The notes: generated by a model not told the origin, from the letters alone. DNA of 64,000 nucleotides from Arenimonas sp049195245 (GCF_049195245.1 NZ_JBMIRR010000027.1:992001-1056000), one strand, 5' to 3'. Positions 46,603-56,641 are shown, numbered from the stretch's first letter. Numbers and translations are program-made.

Positions 46603-47343
46603 TCAGGCGGTTTTGACGTAGGGTCGCACCGCCTGGAAGCCGCCGTCGAGCCCGATCACCTGGCCGCTTATCCAGCCGGCGGCATCGGACACCAGGAAGG
46701 CGCCCAGCGCCGCGGCATCGGCGGCTTCGCCGTGGCGGCCGAGCGGATACTGCGCCGCGATCGCGCGCGCCGCCGACTCGTTGGACAGCATGCGCTCGGT
46801 GGCCGGCGTACGCATCAGGCCGGGCGCAATCGCGTTGACGCGCAGACCGGCGCCGGAAAAATCCGCCGCCAGCGAGCGCACCAGGCCTTCGATACCGCCC
46901 TTGGCCATCGCGATCACCGCATGGTTGGCGACGCCGATGCCGGCGGCCACGGAACTGAAGAACAGCAGCGCGCCCGGCGCCTGCGCCTTCTGTACGCGCG
47001 GCGCATAGGCCTTGGCGACGAAGAAGGCGCTGTCGAGGTTGGCCGCCAGGCAGGCTCGATACTGCGCTTCGGTGGTGCGGCCGATCGGTGCGATCAGGAT
47101 CGCGCCGGCGCAATGCGCCACCGCATCCGGCGGCGCGCCGAAGGCGTCGACCGCCTGTGCCAGCGCCGCCTCGGCGCCCGCTTCGGTGGCCACGTCGGCT
47201 TCGATCACGAGGTCGTCAGCGCCCGGCGCCAGCCGCGAGGCTTCGCGCGACACCAGCGCCAGCCGCCAACCCTGTCCGCGCAGCACCTCGGCCAGGGCCG
47301 CGGCAACGCCACCGCTGGCACCGGTGATCAGGCAGGTCTTCAT
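46603..47343 (-). CDS. SDR family oxidoreductase linked to photolyases
   Basis: Short-chain dehydrogenase/reductase-fold protein, 246 residues. The nucleotide-binding motif is unusual but clear (LITGASGGVAAALAEVL) and AHCAGAILIAPIG replaces NNAG. The active-site region reads SSVAAGIGVANHAVIAMAKGG, with Ile where the catalytic Tyr of YxxxK is expected, while the Lys remains. The C-terminal VNAIAPGLMRTPATERML and GQVIGLDGGFQA are typical. It lies between the two photolyase genes (7 and 33 bp gaps), so it is likely in their operon. Its reaction is unknown and may not be the standard SDR chemistry. Confidence 0.88.
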   Translation of the reverse strand: MKTCLITGASGGVAAALAEVLRGQGWRLALVSREASRLAPGADDLVIEADVATEAGAEAALAQAVDAFGAPPDAVAHCAGAILIAPIGRTTEAQYRACLAANLDSAFFVAKAYAPRVQKAQAPGALLFFSSVAAGIGVANHAVIAMAKGGIEGLVRSLAADFSGAGLRVNAIAPGLMRTPATERMLSNESAARAIAAQYPLGRHGEAADAAALGAFLVSDAAGWISGQVIGLDGGFQAVRPYVKTA

Positions 47344-47376
47344 GACGGTTTCCAGGTCGGGGCGGAGGCGCGCAGC

Positions 47377-48957
47377 TTAGCCGCCGCCCGCGTGTGTCGG
47401 CCGTGAATCCGGCGCCGCAGACAGCGCGTCTCGCAGCGACTGCGCCTGCGCGCGGATCGCCGCCAGCTCGTCGGCAGGCTTGCGCCCCAGGTTCTTCCAC
47501 TGCAGTGCCGTGCGCGGGTGCCGGGCGAACCGCGCCTCGTGCCGGGCCAGGAAATCCCAGTACAGCGTGGTGTAGGGGCAGGCCTGCGGACCCACCGCCA
47601 CGTCCGGCTTGAAGCGGCAGCCGGCGCAGTGGTTGGACATCTTGCGGATGTAGTTGCCGGAGGCGGCATAGGGCTTGCTGACCATGCGGCCACCGTCGGC
47701 GTACTGGCTCATGCCCAGCACGTTGGGCAGTTCCACCCACTCCACCGCGTCCACGTACACCGCCAGGTACCAGGCGTGTACCTCGCGCGGCCGCACGCCC
47801 AGCAGCAGGGCGAACAGGCCGGTCACCATCAGCCGCTGGATGTGGTGCGCATAGCCATGGTCGAGGGTCTGCCGCAGCGCATCGCGCAGGCAGGCCATGT
47901 CGGTGTCGGCGGTCCAGTAGAAGGCCGGCAGCGGCGCCTGCGCCTGCAGCGCGTTGTCGTCGGGGAAACCCGGCATGCGCAGCCAGTACATGCCGCGCAC
48001 GAACTCGCGCCAGCCCAGCACCTGCCGCACGAAGCCCTCCACCGCCTCCAGCGGCGCCCTGCCCTGGCGCCAGGCCTCCAGCGCCGCTTCGACCACCCTG
48101 CGCGGCGACAGCAGCTTGAGGTTCATCGCGGCCGAGAGACGCGAGTGGTACAGCCAGGGCTCGCCTTCCCACATCGCGTCCTGGTAGCGGCCGAACAGCG
48201 GCAGCCGGTGCGCGATGAAATCGTCCAGCGCCTGCTGCGCCTGCGTGGCGTCCAGCGGCCAGTCGAAACTCTCCAGGCGGCCCGGGTGGCTGGCGAAGCG
48301 CGCCTGCACCACCGCAAGCACCTCGCGGGTCGTGGCGTCGGGCGGGAAGGAGATCGGCGCCGGCAGCAGGCCCGGGCCACGCCGGTCGAAGCTGCCGCGG
48401 TTGTCGGCGTCGTAGTTCCATTGGCCGCCCACCGGCTGGCCGTCCTGCATCAGGATGCCTTCGCGCTTGCGCAGCCAGCGATAGAAGAACTCCAGCCGGA
48501 ACTCGCGGCGCTTGCCGGCCCAGTCGGCGAAGTCGTCGCCATCGCAGTAGAAGTGCCGGTCGGGATACGGGATCCACGGCACCCCGGCCTCGCGGCAGAT
48601 GGCCGGCAGGGACTGGGCCAGGCGCCATTCCCCCGGACGCACCGCAATCACGTGTTCCGGCCGCAGCCGGGCCAGGTCGGCGGCCAGCGCGGCCTCGAGG
48701 CTTTCGGGGCCCGCATCGTCCAATTCGAGGTAGTGCACCGTCCACCCGCGCCCGCGCAGGTGGTCGCGGAAATGGCGCATGGCGGCCAGGAACATCGCGA
48801 TGCGCGGCTGCGTGCTCCAGACCTGGGTGGCTTCGTGCGCGACCTCGGCCATCCAGACCGCGTCGCAAGCCGGGTCGAAGTCGTCGAATACGCTGGACTC
48901 GGCGTCGAGCTGATCGCCCAGCACGACCACCAGATTGCGGATGGCTTTTTTCCCCAT
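47377..48957 (-). CDS. Iron-sulfur bacterial cryptochrome/(6-4) photolyase
   Basis: Photolyase-related protein of 526 residues of the FeS-BCP group. The four iron-sulfur cysteines are present as Cys356, Cys444, Cys447 and Cys460 (NHCAGC and QACPYTTLYW), each six residues beyond the positions I recall for Agrobacterium PhrB. The N-terminus NLVVVLGDQLDAESSVF binds the antenna lumazine in relatives. FSGYIRKMSN-like GNYIRKMSNHCAGC and LGWREFVRGMYWLRMP are family segments. It would repair (6-4) photoproducts and complements the CPD photolyase downstream. It is the first gene of the four-gene minus-strand group. Confidence 0.92.
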   Translation of the reverse strand: MGKKAIRNLVVVLGDQLDAESSVFDDFDPACDAVWMAEVAHEATQVWSTQPRIAMFLAAMRHFRDHLRGRGWTVHYLELDDAGPESLEAALAADLARLRPEHVIAVRPGEWRLAQSLPAICREAGVPWIPYPDRHFYCDGDDFADWAGKRREFRLEFFYRWLRKREGILMQDGQPVGGQWNYDADNRGSFDRRGPGLLPAPISFPPDATTREVLAVVQARFASHPGRLESFDWPLDATQAQQALDDFIAHRLPLFGRYQDAMWEGEPWLYHSRLSAAMNLKLLSPRRVVEAALEAWRQGRAPLEAVEGFVRQVLGWREFVRGMYWLRMPGFPDDNALQAQAPLPAFYWTADTDMACLRDALRQTLDHGYAHHIQRLMVTGLFALLLGVRPREVHAWYLAVYVDAVEWVELPNVLGMSQYADGGRMVSKPYAASGNYIRKMSNHCAGCRFKPDVAVGPQACPYTTLYWDFLARHEARFARHPRTALQWKNLGRKPADELAAIRAQAQSLRDALSAAPDSRPTHAGGG

Positions 48958-48992
48958 GCCCCAGCCTGAGGCCAGGCGCGTGCAGGCGGCGT

Positions 48993-50177
48993 CTAGCCGG
49001 CCCCGGCCAGGGACGCCGCCAGCGCGGCATCACCGCCCACGTACTCGCGCGGCAACCGGCCATTGAGGCCGACCAGGATTTCGTAGGGGATGGTGCCTGC
49101 CGCCTGTGCCACGTCCTCGCAGCGGATCCACTGGCCGTCCTGGCCACCAATCAACACCACGGCGTCCTCGTTGTAGGCGGTGCCGTCCGGACCCAGGTCG
49201 GCCATGAACTGGTCCATGCAGATGCGCCCGACGATGGGCCGGCGCTGGCCGCGCACCAGCACGTCGCCGCGCGAGGACAGCGCGCGCGGATACCCGTCAC
49301 CGTAGCCGATGGGAATGGTCACCAGGCGCGTATCCACCGCCGGCGCCCAGGTGGCGCCATAACTCACCGGATGTCCCGCCGGCACCACCTTGAAGTAGAC
49401 CACCTGCGAGACCAGCGACAACGCCGGGCGCAGGTCCACCGTGGGCCGCGAGGCCGGATCGGGCAGCACGCCGTAGAGCGCGATGCCGGGGCGCACCAGG
49501 TCCAGGTGGGTCTGCGGAAAATGCAGCACGCCGCCGGAGTTGGCCAGGTGCCGCACCGGCATGGGCGCGCCCAGGCGCGTGAAATGCGCGCAGGCCTCGA
49601 GGAAACGCTCGAGCTGGCGCGCCGTCATCGGCGAGTCCGGATCGTCGGCGCAGGCCAGGTGCGAATACACGCCCTTGATGACGCAGCCACGCGAAGCCAG
49701 CGCGGCTTCGATGAAACCACCGGCGTGGTAGCTGTGCACGCCGATGCGCTCCATGCCGGTGTCGATCTTGAGGTGGATGGTGGCCTTCCGCCCCAGCGCC
49801 TCGGCCGCCGCCTCGACCTGGCGCAGCTTGTCGATCGAGGACACCGTGATTTCCAGATCATTGCGGATCAGCTCGGCCGCCTGCGGGCCGAAGATGCCGC
49901 CCATCACCAGGATCGGCACGTGCACGCCGGCGCGGCGCAGGGCCACGCCTTCCTCCAGGAAGGCCACGCCCAGCTGTTCGACGCCTTGCGCCTGCAGATG
50001 CAGGCCCACCCGCACCAGGCCATGGCCGTAGGCATTGGCCTTGACGACGGCCATCAACGGCACGCCCGCGTGCGCGCGCAGGGCGTGCAGGTTGTGCGTC
50101 AGGGCGTCGAGGTCCACGCGTACGCGCGTGGGGCGCTGGCCGACCGGGGAAACGGGACTCGGGGACGGAGACGTCAT
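48993..50177 (-). CDS. alr: Alanine racemase
   Basis: PLP-dependent interconversion of L- and D-alanine for peptidoglycan; 394 residues from MTSPSPSPVSPVGQRP, with a somewhat long N-terminal extension. The PLP lysine is Lys46 in LMAVVKANAYGHG; the catalytic Tyr is in AGHPVSYGATWAP. HLKIDTGMERIGV, YSHLACADDPDSP, RPGIALYGVLP and VGRICMDQFMADLG are standard. It follows dnaB by 90 bp on the same strand, as in Xanthomonadaceae. A catabolic DadX is less likely because no dadA is present. Confidence 0.95.
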   Translation of the reverse strand: MTSPSPSPVSPVGQRPTRVRVDLDALTHNLHALRAHAGVPLMAVVKANAYGHGLVRVGLHLQAQGVEQLGVAFLEEGVALRRAGVHVPILVMGGIFGPQAAELIRNDLEITVSSIDKLRQVEAAAEALGRKATIHLKIDTGMERIGVHSYHAGGFIEAALASRGCVIKGVYSHLACADDPDSPMTARQLERFLEACAHFTRLGAPMPVRHLANSGGVLHFPQTHLDLVRPGIALYGVLPDPASRPTVDLRPALSLVSQVVYFKVVPAGHPVSYGATWAPAVDTRLVTIPIGYGDGYPRALSSRGDVLVRGQRRPIVGRICMDQFMADLGPDGTAYNEDAVVLIGGQDGQWIRCEDVAQAAGTIPYEILVGLNGRLPREYVGGDAALAASLAGAG

Positions 50178-50267
50178 GACCGGATTGTAGCGTCTGGATG
50201 CGACGCCGTCGGGTCGGCGGCCGAAGGCGGGCAATGGTCGCGGCGCCGCCACGAAGCCGACGGCCCG

Positions 50268-51656
50268 CTACTCGAAGCTGCCGACGCTGTCGCGGGCCAG
50301 GTTGTCGAAGCGGGTGTACTCGCCGAAGAACTTGAGCTTGGCCATGCCGGTGGGGCCGTTACGCTGCTTGGCGATGATCACCTCGGCCAGGCCCTTGTCG
50401 GCCGAGTCCTTGTGGTAGTAGTCGTCGCGGTAGATGAACATGATGATGTCGGCGTCCTGCTCGATGGCGCCGGACTCGCGCAGGTCGCTCATCACCGGCC
50501 GCTTGTCGGTGCGTGATTCCAGGCCGCGGTTGAGCTGGGACAGCGCGATCACCGGCACCTTGAGCTCCATGGCCAGGGCCTTGAGCGAGCGCGAGATCTC
50601 GGAGATCTCGTTGGTGCGGTTCTCGGCCGAGCCGGGCACCTGCATCAGCTGCAGGTAGTCGACCACGATCAGGCCCAGGTCGTGCTCGCGCTTGATGCGG
50701 CGCGCCTTGGAGCGCAGCACGTCGGGCGACAGCGCCGGCGTGTCGTCGATGAAGACCTTCACTTCCGACAGCATCTTGATCGCCATGTTCACGCGCGACC
50801 AGTCTTCGTCCTCGAGCTGGCCGGTGCGCAGGCGGGTGGCGTTGACGCGGCCGATGGACGAGATCAGGCGGAAGGCCAGCTGCGAGGCCGACATTTCCAT
50901 CGAGAACACCGCCACCGCCTTCTTGGTCTTGAGCGCGCCGTACTCGGCGATGTTCAGCGCCAGCGTGGTCTTGCCCATGGCCGGACGCGCCGCCAGGATG
51001 ATCAGGTCGGACGGCTGAAGGCCGGCGGTCATCTCATCCAGGTCGTGGAAGCCGGTGGGCAGGCCGGTGATGTTGCCCTGGTTCTCGTAGCGGTCCTGCA
51101 GGATGGCGAAGGCGTCCTTCATCGCCTCGCGCAGCGGCACGAAGTCGGCGCGGCCGCGACGACCCTGCTCGGCGATCTTGAAGACCTTCATCTCGGCGGC
51201 CGACAGCACTTCCTGGCTGTCCCGGCCCTCGGGCTGGAAGCCGTCGTTGACGATCTCGGTGCCGGCCTCGATCAGCTGCCGCAGCACGGCCTTTTCGCGC
51301 ACGATCTCGGCGTAGGCGCGGATGTTGGCGGCCGAGGGCGTGCTGGAGGCCAGTTCGATCAGGTAGCCGGTGCCGCCGATCTGCTCGGACAGGCTGTTGG
51401 ACTCGAACCACTCGCCCAGGGTCACCGCGTCGAAGGGCTTGTTCTTTTCGCTCAGCTCGCGGATCGCGCGGTAGATCAGGCGGTGGTCGCGGCGGTAGAA
51501 ATCGTGTTCGGTGAGGAAGTCGCCGACGCGGTCCAGCGAGTCCGGCGCCAGCATCAGCCCGCCGATCACGGCCTGTTCGGCCTCCACGGACTGGGGCGGC
51601 AGGCGCAGGGCGTCGATCTTGGCTTCGGAGCGGAAGGACTCGGAACGTGCGGGCAT
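50268..51656 (-). CDS. dnaB: Replicative DNA helicase DnaB
   Basis: Hexameric helicase of the replication fork, 462 residues from MPARSESFRSEAK; a start at 51716 (MADPMHH) would add 20 residues and cannot be excluded. The N-terminal domain contains RLPPQSVEAEQAVIGGLML. The RecA-like domain has Walker A AARPAMGKTTLALNIAE, Walker B LGLIVVDYLQLM, and SLKALAMELKVPVIALSQLNRGLE with VMSDLRESGAIEQDADII. No intein interrupts these motifs. It lies downstream of the rplI terminator and upstream of alr. Confidence 0.97.
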   Translation of the reverse strand: MPARSESFRSEAKIDALRLPPQSVEAEQAVIGGLMLAPDSLDRVGDFLTEHDFYRRDHRLIYRAIRELSEKNKPFDAVTLGEWFESNSLSEQIGGTGYLIELASSTPSAANIRAYAEIVREKAVLRQLIEAGTEIVNDGFQPEGRDSQEVLSAAEMKVFKIAEQGRRGRADFVPLREAMKDAFAILQDRYENQGNITGLPTGFHDLDEMTAGLQPSDLIILAARPAMGKTTLALNIAEYGALKTKKAVAVFSMEMSASQLAFRLISSIGRVNATRLRTGQLEDEDWSRVNMAIKMLSEVKVFIDDTPALSPDVLRSKARRIKREHDLGLIVVDYLQLMQVPGSAENRTNEISEISRSLKALAMELKVPVIALSQLNRGLESRTDKRPVMSDLRESGAIEQDADIIMFIYRDDYYHKDSADKGLAEVIIAKQRNGPTGMAKLKFFGEYTRFDNLARDSVGSFE

Positions 51657-51836
51657 GTCAGCCTTCGTGGAAGCGCCGAAAGGGATCAGCGTTGGGTGAT
51701 GCATCGGGTCAGCCATCGTACCGATCCCCTCGCCCGGACAACACGGACAACTCTGTGGATAACCGGTGGGCAGTTTCTCCCGCGGGCCTCTCACCAGGTG
51801 AGACAGGCCCAGGGACTGTCGGGGCACGGCGGACAG

Positions 51837-51865
51837 AAAAAAGAAGGGCGCCCGGAGGCGCCCTT
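51837..51865 (-). terminator. Terminator of rpsF-rpsR-rplI
   Basis: On the minus strand a 9-bp perfect stem AAGGGCGCC/GGCGCCCTT with a four-base loop is followed by C and a run of six T. It lies 23 bases after the rplI stop. Confidence 0.88.
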
Positions 51866-51887
51866 CAGGTGTAGCGTAAGCGAGGGA

Positions 51888-52337
51888 TCAGGCTTCGGCT
51901 TCGACCAGCACCTTGACGGTGGTCTGGACGTCGGCGTGCAGGCGGATCTCGATGTCGAACTCGCCGGTGCGGCGCAGCGCGCCTTCCGACATGACGACTT
52001 CGCTCTTGTCGAGCTTGTGGCCGGCGGCGGTGAAGGCCTCGGCGATGTCGCGCGGGCCGACCGAACCGAACAGCTTGCCTTCGGTGGACGCATTGGCCGG
52101 GATCGTGACCGTGGCGCCCTCCAGCTTGGCCTTGCGGGCTTCGGCGTCGGAGAGGATGGCGTTGGCCTTGGCCTCGTACTCGGCGCGCTTGGCTTCGAAG
52201 GTGGCGATGTTGGCGGCGGTGGCCGGCACGGCCTTGCCGAACGGCACCAGGTAGTTGCGGCCGTAGCCCGGCTTGACGTCGACCTGGTCGCCCAGGGTGC
52301 CGAGGTTCACGACTTTCTGCAGGAGGATCAGTTTCAT
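51888..52337 (-). CDS. rplI: 50S ribosomal protein L9
   Basis: Large-subunit protein of 149 residues, bL9. The N-terminal domain reads MKLILLQKVVNLGTLGDQVDVKPGYGRNYLVP, followed by the long connecting helix (RAEYEAKANAILSDAEARKAK) and a C-terminal domain with FGSVGPRDIAEAFTAAGHKLDKSEV. It is third in rpsF-rpsR-rplI and is followed by a strong terminator. Confidence 0.98.
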   Translation of the reverse strand: MKLILLQKVVNLGTLGDQVDVKPGYGRNYLVPFGKAVPATAANIATFEAKRAEYEAKANAILSDAEARKAKLEGATVTIPANASTEGKLFGSVGPRDIAEAFTAAGHKLDKSEVVMSEGALRRTGEFDIEIRLHADVQTTVKVLVEAEA

Positions 52338-52429
52338 CTTGTAGCTCCGTCACGTTAGCGGGGCGCGCGGCCCCGCAACTGTTGGCTGTCCGTTGGGACG
52401 GGTTGGAGCGCAGGCCCGGAGGCGCGGGC

Positions 52430-52660
52430 TCAGTTCTGGTGGTTGTCGGTGTACGGGATCAGGGCCAGCTCGCGCGCGATCTTGATCGCGGTCTGCAGCT
52501 GGCGCTGGTACTTGGCCTTGGTGCCGGTGATGCGGCTCGGCACGATCTTGCCGTTCTCGGTCAGGTACTGGCGCAGGGTGTTCAGATCCTTGTAGTCGAT
52601 CTGCTTGACGCCATCGGCCGTGAACTTGCAGAACTTGCGGCGGCGGAAAAACTTGCTCAT
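52430..52660 (-). CDS. rpsR: 30S ribosomal protein S18
   Basis: Small-subunit protein of 76 residues, bS18. It contains FRRRKFCKFTADGVKQIDYKDLNTLRQYL, PSRITGTKAKYQRQLQTAIKIARELALIPY (in parts), the family's RNA-binding core. It lies between rpsF (20-bp gap) and rplI (92-bp gap). No extra zinc-type cysteines beyond the single FCKF cysteine are seen. Confidence 0.98.
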   Translation of the reverse strand: MSKFFRRRKFCKFTADGVKQIDYKDLNTLRQYLTENGKIVPSRITGTKAKYQRQLQTAIKIARELALIPYTDNHQN

Positions 52661-52680
52661 GTCGGTCTCCGGTCTCGGGC

Positions 52681-53079
52681 TCAGGCAGCGTCGTCGGTGG
52701 CGGCGATGCCGATGCTGTTCTCTTCATCGTCGCGGCGCGGGCGGCGCTCGCTCTTCTCGTCCTTGCTCTTCATGATCAGGGACTGCTCGGTGACCGCTTC
52801 CTCGCGGGCGAGAACGATGTGGCGCAGCACGGCGTCGTTGAAGCGGAAGCCGTCGACGAGCTCGGAGAGGGCCTTCTGGCCGCACTCGATGTTGAGCAGG
52901 ACGTAGTGGGCCTTGACCAGGTTGTCGATGGAGTACGCCAGCTGGCGGCGGCCCCAGTCTTCCAGGCGGTGGATCTTGCCGCCGTCGGCCTCGATGAGCG
53001 ACTTGTAGCGCTCGATCATGGCGGGCACTTGCTCGCTCTGGTCCGGATGGACCATGAACACGATTTCATAGTGACGCAT
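52681..53079 (-). CDS. rpsF: 30S ribosomal protein S6
   Basis: Small-subunit protein of 132 residues, bS6, starting MRHYEIVFMVHPDQSEQVPAMI. It has the typical RLEDWGRRQLAYSIDNLVKAHYVL and FRFNDAVLRHIVLAREEAVTEQS. The acidic and basic tail (SKDEKSERRPRRDDEENSIG) is longer than in many species; C-terminal glutamylation as in E. coli is not evident. It heads the rpsF-rpsR-rplI operon; S6 and S18 form a heterodimer on the ribosome. Confidence 0.98.
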   Translation of the reverse strand: MRHYEIVFMVHPDQSEQVPAMIERYKSLIEADGGKIHRLEDWGRRQLAYSIDNLVKAHYVLLNIECGQKALSELVDGFRFNDAVLRHIVLAREEAVTEQSLIMKSKDEKSERRPRRDDEENSIGIAATDDAA

Positions 53080-53239
53080 TGGATTGTTTCCTTGTGGATG
53101 CGGCCGTGATGGCCTGGCAGCCCCCGGCATCTGGATCGGCCGTGGAGCAAGGTCTCCCGGGATTCGGGAGCCGCGTATTATGCCCAAGCCGACCACCTGC
53201 CCGCAAGCCCCTGTCCCAAAAGGAAAAACCAGGGCAAAT

Positions 53240-53311
53240 CCGGGGTCAGAGTACGTTCAGCCTGCCCGCACGGCGGCCGGCGCGGGCAGGCTGAACCTAC
53301 TCTGACCCCGG
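53240..53311. repeat. REP-like perfect double palindrome
   Basis: Outer arms CCGGGGTCAGAGTA (53240-53253) and TACTCTGACCCCGG (53298-53311) and inner arms TTCAGCCTGCCCGC (53256-53269) and GCGGGCAGGCTGAA (53282-53295) are perfect inverted repeats, with two unpaired bases between them on each side and a 12-base G+C-rich loop. The GGGGTCAGAGTA end is known from REP elements mobilised by RAYT (IS200-like) transposases. It lies between rpsF and iscA. Confidence 0.88.
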
Positions 53312-53330
53312 ACTTGCGGACTTGCGGAGT

Positions 53331-53657
53331 TCAGGCGGTGGTGAAGGATTCGCCGCAGCCGCATTCGGCGGAGACCCGCGGGTTGCGGAAGACGAACTGC
53401 TGGTTCAGGCCCTGGGCGACGAAATCTATTTCGGTGCCGTCCACCTGGGGCAGGCTGTCGGCATCCACCCGCACGGCGACGCCGTCGGTCTCGAACACGG
53501 TGTCGTCGGGACCGGCCGCCTTGGCGATGTCCACCACGTAGGCGAAGCCCGAGCAGCCCGACTTGCGCACCCCGAAGCGCAGGCCGATGCCGCCCGGCGT
53601 CTCGGCCAGGTAGCTGCGGATGCGGGCGACGGCGGTGGGAGTGAGCGTGACGGCCAT
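53331..53657 (-). CDS. IscA/ErpA-type iron-sulfur carrier (HesB family)
   Basis: A-type iron-sulfur cluster carrier of 108 residues. The three conserved cysteines are Cys35 (RKSGCSGFAYVVD) and Cys99/Cys101 (SAECGCGESF). The GVRKSGCSGFAYV form is closer to IscA/SufA than to ErpA (which has GGGCSGFQY), so I call it by family only. It would pass [2Fe-2S] or [4Fe-4S] clusters to apoproteins. No isc or suf genes are adjacent; it is divergent from asnS. Confidence 0.93.
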   Translation of the reverse strand: MAVTLTPTAVARIRSYLAETPGGIGLRFGVRKSGCSGFAYVVDIAKAAGPDDTVFETDGVAVRVDADSLPQVDGTEIDFVAQGLNQQFVFRNPRVSAECGCGESFTTA

Positions 53658-53767
53658 GGGCGGGTCTCCGGAACTGCGGGCAGTATACCGGCGCTGCGTG
53701 AATCCACGCCTGCGGGTATCCTTGCGGTCTCACCAAGGTTGGCCCGCAGGGGCAGGGATTCAAGAGC

Positions 53768-55165
<1,398 letters not shown>

Positions 55166-55168
55166 AGC

Positions 55169-55465
55169 ATGGGTACGGGCGCGGGCTCGCTGCTGCTGTT
55201 CCTTTTCCTGGGCCTGGCCGGTTCGGCGGCGCCCGCGCATTTCGGGTTCCGGGTGCTGGCCTTCCGGCACCAGCTGGACCGTCGCATCGCATTCGCGCCC
55301 GGCACCGAGGATGGCGGCCTGGGCTACAGCTGGTGGCTGATGCGCTGGAAGCACCGCGCCGCCGGCGACCGCAACCTCAACTTCTTCGCCGGCATCACCG
55401 CCGGCAGCGGCTGGCTGACCCTGATCGGGTCGCTGGGCGTGGTGGCCCTGATCGCACTGCAGTAA
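55169..55465 (+). CDS. Small membrane protein, unknown
   Basis: A 98-residue protein three bases after asnS. It has an N-terminal hydrophobic stretch (SLLLFLFLGLAGSAAPA, membrane helix or signal), a polar middle part with DRRIAFAPGTEDGGLGYSWWLMRWKHR, and a C-terminal membrane helix (WLTLIGSLGVVALIAL). No family is recognised. It begins an asnS-linked series of small genes that continues at 55476. Confidence 0.7.
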   Translation: MGTGAGSLLLFLFLGLAGSAAPAHFGFRVLAFRHQLDRRIAFAPGTEDGGLGYSWWLMRWKHRAAGDRNLNFFAGITAGSGWLTLIGSLGVVALIALQ

Positions 55466-55475
55466 GGACGAACCC

Positions 55476-55829
55476 ATGAACGAATCCCGCGAAGACGACG
55501 GCTACGACCCGCGCGACACCACCGGCGACCACTGGTGGCTGGCGGTGCTGCCGCGCATGCTGGTGTGGTCGCGGCTGCGGGTGCTGGAGAGCGGCGTGGC
55601 CGAAGTCTTCGACTGCGACGGCCGCGTCAACATCTACGAGAGCGAGGACATCGCCCGCGCCCAGCTGCTGGACGCCGACTTCCGCGAGCTCGACGGCATG
55701 GACGCCGACGACGCGGAAGCCTGGGGCCTGGACCTGGAAGAGATCGAGCCGCCGCGCGCCGACGACGACGAATCGCTGCGCGAACTGATGATGCAGCCGC
55801 TCAAGACCCCCCTCACCGGCCGCGACTGA
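55476..55829 (+). CDS. Small acidic protein, unknown
   Basis: A 117-residue, strongly acidic soluble protein, ten bases after the preceding gene. TGDHWWLAVLPRMLVWSRLRVLESGVAEVFDCDGR resembles a compact beta-alpha core, followed by an Asp/Glu-rich region (DADFRELDGMDADDAEAWGLDLEEIE). No signal peptide, cofactor motif or metal site is evident. I do not recognise a family, but the ordered composition and the tight spacing argue for a real gene. Confidence 0.75.
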   Translation: MNESREDDGYDPRDTTGDHWWLAVLPRMLVWSRLRVLESGVAEVFDCDGRVNIYESEDIARAQLLDADFRELDGMDADDAEAWGLDLEEIEPPRADDDESLRELMMQPLKTPLTGRD

Positions 55830-55852
55830 GCGCGCCACACGGAGCCCCGCGC

Positions 55853-56641
55853 ATGAGCCACCCCCTGCAAGGCAAGCACGCCCTCGTCTGCGGGGGTTCG
55901 GAGGGCATCGGCCTGGCCACCGCGCAGGCCCTGGCGGCCATGGGCGCCGACGTGACCGTGCTGTCGCGCCGCGCCAGCCGCCTTAGCGAAGTCGCGGCCG
56001 CCCTGCCCTGCCCCGCCCCCGGCCAGCGCCACGGCTTCGTCGCGGCCGATGCGTCCGACGGCGAAGGCCTGTCGGCGGCGGTGCAGGCGCTGTGCGCCGC
56101 GCAGCCTGTGCACATCCTGGTCAACAACACCGCCGGCCCGCCGGGCGGTCCCGCGCATGCCGCTTCGCCCGACGACTACGTGGCCGTGTTCGGCCAGCAC
56201 CTGGTGGCCGGCCAGCGCCTGGTGCAGGCCGTGCTGCCCGGCATGAAGGCCGACGGCTGGGGCCGCATCGTCAACGTCATCTCGACCTCGGTGAAGGAGC
56301 CGATCGCCAACCTCGGCGTGTCCAACACCATCCGCGGCGCGGTTGCGTCCTGGGCCAAGACACTGGCCAGCGAGCTGGGCCCGTTCGGCATCACGGTCAA
56401 CAACGTGCTGCCGGGCTACACGCGCACGCAGCGGCTGGACCAGATTCTCACCGAGCGTGCCGCGGCCACCGGCCAGCCGGCCGATACCATCGCCAAGGGC
56501 ATGCTGGCCACGGTGCCCGCGGGGCGCTTCGCCGAGCCGGCGGAAATCGCCGCGGCCATCGCCTTCCTGGCCTCCGTTCCGGCGGGCTACGTTAATGGAA
56601 TCAACCTGCCGGTCGACGGCGGCCGCACCCGATCCCTCTGA
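55853..56641 (+). CDS. SDR family oxidoreductase lacking YxxxK
   Basis: Short-chain dehydrogenase-fold protein of 262 residues from MSHPLQGKHALVCGGSEGIGLATA, with NNTAGPP in place of NNAG. In the active-site region VISTSVKEPIANLGVSNTIRG the Ser is kept, but the Tyr and Lys of YxxxK are replaced (S-N-T-I-R). Some 3-oxoacyl-ACP reductase-like SDRs of this type are known, with unclear chemistry. The C-terminal VNNVLPGYTRTQRLDQI and LPVDGGRTRSL are family-typical. A PilZ gene follows 12 bases later. Confidence 0.88.
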   Translation: MSHPLQGKHALVCGGSEGIGLATAQALAAMGADVTVLSRRASRLSEVAAALPCPAPGQRHGFVAADASDGEGLSAAVQALCAAQPVHILVNNTAGPPGGPAHAASPDDYVAVFGQHLVAGQRLVQAVLPGMKADGWGRIVNVISTSVKEPIANLGVSNTIRGAVASWAKTLASELGPFGITVNNVLPGYTRTQRLDQILTERAAATGQPADTIAKGMLATVPAGRFAEPAEIAAAIAFLASVPAGYVNGINLPVDGGRTRSL

